NCBI GenBank assembly: GCA_016209885.1
Contig: JACQVF010000059.1
Coordinates: 1-45,163 of the forward strand
Reading direction: 5' to 3'
Length of the DNA stretch: 45,163 bases
Origin: Gemmatimonadota bacterium
GTDB lineage: Bacteria; Gemmatimonadota; Gemmatimonadetes; Longimicrobiales; Gaopeijiaceae
A model generated the notes under the pieces. The model ran no database searches, was not told where the DNA came from, and was given only the letters and a program-made list of their open reading frames with translations. The translations under genes and the position numbers were made by a program. Of the stretch, positions 42,895-45,163 are shown piece after piece. Positions within the stretch are counted from its first letter, which is position 1; every line of letters starts with the position of its first letter.

Positions 42895-43135
42895 GTCCTG
42901 ACGTGTTCCCAGGCTCCCCGGTCTTTCAGGTTATGCACGCAGCCGGAAGGCAGAACTGCCACGACCGTCCCTTCTCCGTCGAGGTATTGCATGGCCGTCA
43001 GAACGAACGACATGGCGGCACTCGCGTGCAGGAAGACGCATTTCACCGTCAACAGCTTCCTCCGGGGGCGTCAGAACGAACGACATGGCGGCACTCGCGT
43101 GCAGGTCGGTACCTGGGATTTCGATCCTAAACCGG
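42895..43135 (-). pseudogene. Fragment of an N6-adenine DNA methyltransferase
   Basis: On the minus strand the peptide MSFVLTAMQYLDGEGTVVAV continues into LPSGCVHNLKDRGAWEHVRT, resembling the post-NPPY region of adenine-specific DNA methylases (helix, strand, VLPSG). Upstream, IEIPGTDLHASAA in the same sense extends it, but a 73-bp duplication interrupts the reading. No start, no NPPY motif and no C-terminal target-recognition part remain, so it is a relic of a restriction-modification or phage-defence gene. Identification rests on pattern recognition. Confidence 0.45.
42996..43105. repeat. 37-bp perfect direct repeat within the methyltransferase relic
   Basis: The 37 bases beginning CGTCAGAACGAACGACATGG occur at 42996-43032 and again at 43069-43105, separated by 36 unrelated bases (period 73). 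Only two copies are present, so this is a local duplication and not an array. Confidence 0.92.
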
Positions 43136-43159
43136 GTGCCGCCCCTACAACTGACCCCA

Positions 43160-43180
43160 CCCCCGGCTGGAAGCCGGGGG
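43160..43180 (+). mobile_element. IS200/IS605-end-like hairpin
   Basis: CCCCCGGCT (43160-43168) / AGCCGGGGG (43172-43180) form a perfect 9-bp stem around GGA. Hairpins of this sequence type sit at the right end of many IS200/IS605 and TnpB elements. It lies exactly where the 5' part of the following toxin gene is missing. No tnpA or tnpB is seen, so a plain terminator is the alternative. Confidence 0.4.
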
Positions 43181-43194
43181 GTTCGCCTTGGTGA

Positions 43195-43449
43195 AAGATT
43201 CAGCCGAATGCCCTCGAGCGGCACTTGCGCCACGAGCCCACCCGCGTGAGCAAGAGCCGAATCAAAGCGCTGCGGGGGTTTAGGCAACCGCAGTTCAGAC
43301 TCCGGGTCGGGGATATCCGGGTGTTCTATGACGTCGCAACGCAAATCGTCGAAGTCCTCGCCATCGTCAGCAAGCAGCAAGCGGCGCGGTGGCTCGCCGA
43401 GCACGGGACGCCGGACGCGCCAGGTACCCTTGGCGAAGCTAAAGGATGA
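43195..43449 (+). pseudogene. RelE/ParE-family toxin, 5'-truncated
   Basis: The frame NALERHLRHEPTRVSKSRIK, then GFRQPQFRLRVGDIRVFYDV and VEVLAIVSKQQAARWLAEHG is the middle and C-terminal part of a RelE-like mRNA interferase, with the RVGDIRVFY core. About 20 N-terminal residues are missing: the in-frame codon at 43192-43194 is TGA and no upstream start fits; TTG 43225 would give 74 residues. The break point lies 15 bases after the IS200/IS605-like hairpin. It precedes its antitoxin, the order typical for this toxin subgroup. Confidence 0.8.
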
Positions 43450-43660
43450 TCTGTCGCGATACCTGCGCTTGGCCGCGGAGGCCGAAATCGTGATTACTCG
43501 CCACGGCAAACCTGCCGGCCTGTTAATCGGCTTCGACTCGGAGGAGGATTGGTTCGAGTACCGGCTCGAGCACCATCCCGAGTTCCTTGCGCGGGTCGCG
43601 GCCGCTCGCGAGGCGCTGCGTCAAGGGCGCGGGGTACGCCTTGAGGACATTCCGGCCTAG
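43430..43660 (+). CDS. Phd/YefM-family antitoxin
   Basis: About 76 residues if TTG 43430 is used (LAKLKDDLSRYLRLAAEAE); the ATG at 43328 would add residues that are only the toxin gene in another frame. The Phd motif VITRHGKPAGLLIGF is clear, followed by an acidic toxin-binding part SEEDWFEYRLEHHPEFLARV and RGVRLEDI. It would neutralise the RelE-like toxin and autoregulate the operon. The lack of a normal ATG, with overlap into the damaged toxin, suggests the pair is decaying. It ends 10 bases before an attC site, as gene-cassette ORFs do. Confidence 0.8.
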   Translation: MAKLKDDLSRYLRLAAEAEIVITRHGKPAGLLIGFDSEEDWFEYRLEHHPEFLARVAAAREALRQGRGVRLEDIPA

Positions 43661-43670
43661 CGTCAGTGCG

Positions 43671-43769
43671 GCCTAACCAAGCGGCTGCACCCGACGGCGG
43701 CCTGGGAAGGGACGCGGTCGTTCGAAGCGCCCGTGCGTGGCCGCTGCGGGTGAGCCGCGAAACGTTAGG
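43671..43769 (+). other. Integron attC recombination site (interrupted at its right end)
   Basis: Left core GCCTAAC (43671-43677, RYYYAAC) pairs with GTTAGG (43764-43769). Inside, GCGGCT-G-CACCCG (43681-43693) pairs with CGGGTG-AGCCGC (43747-43758): two 6-bp boxes with one unpaired G at 43687, the extrahelical base that gives attC its polarity. Spacers CAA and GAAAC separate core and inner boxes; the 53 bases between the arms are the variable loop region. The orientation matches the upstream toxin-antitoxin ORFs as a cassette. The seventh base of the right core (Y) is replaced by the first base of the intron. Confidence 0.85.
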
Positions 43770-44225
43770 GTGCGCCGTGAAAGCTGGCGCGTTCTTGCAG
43801 GTGAGAGTCCTGCCGAGGCAGTTGGTGGTACAGCCTCGTAGCTACGGGTGGGCGGTTTCCGGGCAACTGGAGGTCGTCGAGCCACCCGGACAACAGTCCT
43901 CGTAAGGAGGTAAGGAGGGTCAGCAAATCTGCGGGCCGCAACGCGAGTGAACCCTGAGCAGGCCCCGAAAGTGCAGTGGCGAGTGCCGACCCGACTCTAA
44001 CGCGGGGAAGGCCGTTGTACCCGGAGGCAGGACAACGGCCCAGTCTCCGGGTGACTCGCCGGGGTAGTGGGGGCGGCACGTAGAGACAGAGCGCGTCGCA
44101 ACACGGGAGGCCCACGGAGGAGAGGGAGTCGCTGACCCTCAACCGTTCCGTAGGGGGCGGGCCGAGGTGGGCGTCGGAGGGGCCCATAGGTACCGGTGAA
44201 ACCGGGTAACGCCGGCGCTCTCGGG
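43770..44225 (+). mobile_element. Group II (IIC-attC-like) intron, 5' ribozyme fragment without reverse transcriptase
   Basis: The sequence opens with GTGCGCC, the conserved intron 5' end, pairs GCGCC with GGCGC after nine bases, and continues with CAGGTGAGAGTCCTGCCGAGG, close to domain I of class IIC introns such as the Oceanobacillus intron. Further group II-like blocks are CGAGTGAACCCTGAGCAGGC and GTCGCAACACGGGAGGCCCACGGAGGAG. No maturase/reverse transcriptase ORF and no domain V hairpin are found before the SRPBCC gene at 44236, so only domains I to about III/IV remain. It sits exactly after the GTTAGG of an attC, the known habit of IIC-attC introns. The right boundary is approximate. Confidence 0.75.
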
Positions 44226-44235
44226 CTGAAGAGCT

Positions 44236-44673
44236 TCAGGCGACGAGCCGAGCCAGGCGCTCGATGCACTCTTCCCACCCCTTGGTGTTGTCGTTCCGCT
44301 CCTTCTCGGTGGCGATCCGCTCGTGGATCAGCGTCATTTCCGTGTCCGGCCCGCGCTCCTTGAACTCCACCGTGAGCCGCGTCTCGCCCGGATCGAGGTC
44401 GAACATCGCCGCGGGCTCCCAGCGCCAGGTGCAGACCACGCGCTCCGGCGGCCTGATCTCGGTGAACGTCCCCACTGCGTAGAACATCTGCTTGCCCGGT
44501 TGCCGCATCCCGAAGCGAAAGGTCCCGCCCACCTTCAAGTCCACCTCGATCATTGGGTTCTCCCAGCCCGGCGGTAGCCACCACCCTTTGATCTGCTCGG
44601 GGTCGGTCCAGGCACGAAACACCCGCCCCCGCGGTGCTTTGATGACCCGTTTCACCGTCAACTGAAATGCCAT
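44236..44673 (-). CDS. SRPBCC/AHSA1-domain protein
   Basis: 145 residues from ATG 44673 with GGGAGCGGGAA upstream; a longer start at 44736 is not preferred. The START-like fold is seen in VIKAPRGRVFRAWTDPEQIKGWWLPPG, DLKVGGTFRFGMR, and ERVVCTWRWEP; the C-terminal helix is GWEECIERLARLVA. AHSA1-like SRPBCC proteins bind hydrophobic ligands and are very often encoded beside an ArsR regulator, as here (76 bases downstream of it). The 3' end abuts the truncated group II intron. Confidence 0.9.
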   Translation of the reverse strand: MAFQLTVKRVIKAPRGRVFRAWTDPEQIKGWWLPPGWENPMIEVDLKVGGTFRFGMRQPGKQMFYAVGTFTEIRPPERVVCTWRWEPAAMFDLDPGETRLTVEFKERGPDTEMTLIHERIATEKERNDNTKGWEECIERLARLVA

Positions 44674-44749
44674 GGGTTCCCGCTCCCTCTGTGATGATTC
44701 CCCTGCCCCACTTGCTGGCTTCACCCCCGCGGTCACAGGGGTCTTGAGG

Positions 44750-45055
44750 CTACTGCGCCCCGGCCAGGTACTCCGCGAACCGGTCCAGCTGCCCCTCCCA
44801 GAACGCCCTATAGCGGGCGATCCACTGGGCCGCGTCGCGTAGCCGCGCCGAGTCCAGCGAGCACCGACTCTGTCTGCCGGCGCGAACCCGCCGCACCAGG
44901 CCCGCTGCCTCCAGCACCCGAAGGTGTTTCGAGATCGCCGGCCGGGAGACGCGGAAGGGACGCGCCAGCTGCCCCACAGTCGCCTCGCCGTCCCCCAGCC
45001 GTGCGTCTGTCAATCTGGGTTTGGTGCGCCCGCGCCGGTTCCTTCGCTGCGCCAT
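44750..45055 (-). CDS. ArsR-family winged-helix regulator
   Basis: 101 residues. Helix-turn-helix segment EATVGQLARPFRVSRPAISKHLRVLEAAGLVRRV and the wing RAGRQSRCSL are clear, followed by the C-terminal WIARYRAFWEGQLDRFAEYL helix common in ArsR partners of SRPBCC genes. The usual N-terminal DPTRRxIL block before LGDGEATV is replaced by a basic stretch (MAQRRNRRGRTKPRL), so the 5' end may be damaged or divergent. No metal-binding CxC motif; it likely responds to an organic signal or autorepresses the SRPBCC operon. Confidence 0.87.
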   Translation of the reverse strand: MAQRRNRRGRTKPRLTDARLGDGEATVGQLARPFRVSRPAISKHLRVLEAAGLVRRVRAGRQSRCSLDSARLRDAAQWIARYRAFWEGQLDRFAEYLAGAQ

Positions 45056-45100
45056 GATGGAGGCCTAGCGTATTCGCCGGCAGGCGGCAGATTGGAAAGG

Positions 45101-45163
45101 GTGCTCCATCTCCGCTTCTGGTTGCTGATCGTCGCTTTGGCCACCTCGGGGCTGGCGCGGGCG
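45101..45163 (+). CDS. Start of an exported protein (truncated by window end)
   Basis: GTG at 45101, just after GGAAAGG, opens a frame MLHLRFWLLIVALATSGLARA that runs to the window end. This is a complete Sec-type signal peptide: short basic n-region, hydrophobic core and ARA cleavage site. It is divergent from the ArsR gene. Nothing of the mature protein can be seen. Confidence 0.5.
   Translation, partial: MLHLRFWLLIVALATSGLARA

Noticed and set aside
42996..43105. CRISPR-like repeat-spacer unit
   Set aside because: Only two copies, with no third repeat, no leader and no cas genes; the repeat is part of a coding relic.

Overview
The window is high-GC DNA from a Gram-negative, aerobic heterotroph. 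The gene mix (alternative complex III, MoxR-DUF58-transglutaminase operon, bacillithiol-type reductase, a lipoprotein with its own phosphodiesterase, abundant GTG/TTG starts and GTGA overlaps) fits Gemmatimonadota or a close neighbour. That placement is inference; no 16S or other marker is present to fix it.

Layout: 1-3475 is the 5' end of an alternative complex III operon (minus strand: actA, then a partial actB) with a near-consensus promoter. 3590-7710 is a translationally coupled moxR / DUF58 / transglutaminase operon whose moxR carries a one-base frameshift. 7810-9435 encodes an HExxH peptidase, followed by a promoter, a terminator-like hairpin and tRNA-Asn(GTT). 10401-13895 holds a 52-residue membrane microprotein, TerC, MsrB (minus), a DUF432 protein and two small hypotheticals. 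13947-16192 is a NatAB-like ABC exporter (minus). 16474-17877 has a small membrane protein, an AbrB-type regulator and a macro-domain protein. 17884-24050 (minus) carries luxC and luxE homologues without luciferase, an FAD amino-acid oxidase-like protein, an N-acyl-D-amino-acid deacylase and a coiled-coil protein. 24306-26965 encodes two lipoproteins, the second a fusion of Ig-like domains to a type I phosphodiesterase. 27169-32699 contains ypdA, ygfZ, a SirB1-like protein, a secreted protein, and selD, which reads through an in-frame UGA and so is a selenoprotein. 32846-41833 encodes Lon with an unusual inserted linker, an MBL-fold hydrolase, a HutF-like deaminase, gamma-glutamyltransferase, a site-2 protease with CBS domains and a Nudix hydrolase.

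42055-44236 is the accessory, decaying part: a frameshifted VOC protein, a DNA methyltransferase fragment with a 37-bp direct repeat, an IS200/IS605-like hairpin abutting a 5'-truncated RelE toxin, a Phd antitoxin, an integron attC site with its extrahelical base, and a group II intron 5' fragment inserted exactly at the end of the attC. The window closes with an SRPBCC/ArsR pair and the first codons of an exported protein.

The most notable signals are: (i) selD encoding selenocysteine with a SECIS-like hairpin; (ii) a lone integron cassette (toxin-antitoxin + attC) invaded by a IIC-type intron remnant; (iii) two intergenic elements bounded by inverted GGGTTAG-like repeat arrays with G-quadruplex potential; and (iv) a minus-strand gene set that could deacylate N-acyl-D-amino acids and turn the fatty acid into an aldehyde through LuxE/LuxC. 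Two independent one-base frameshifts in otherwise intact genes suggest draft-assembly errors, though real decay is possible.
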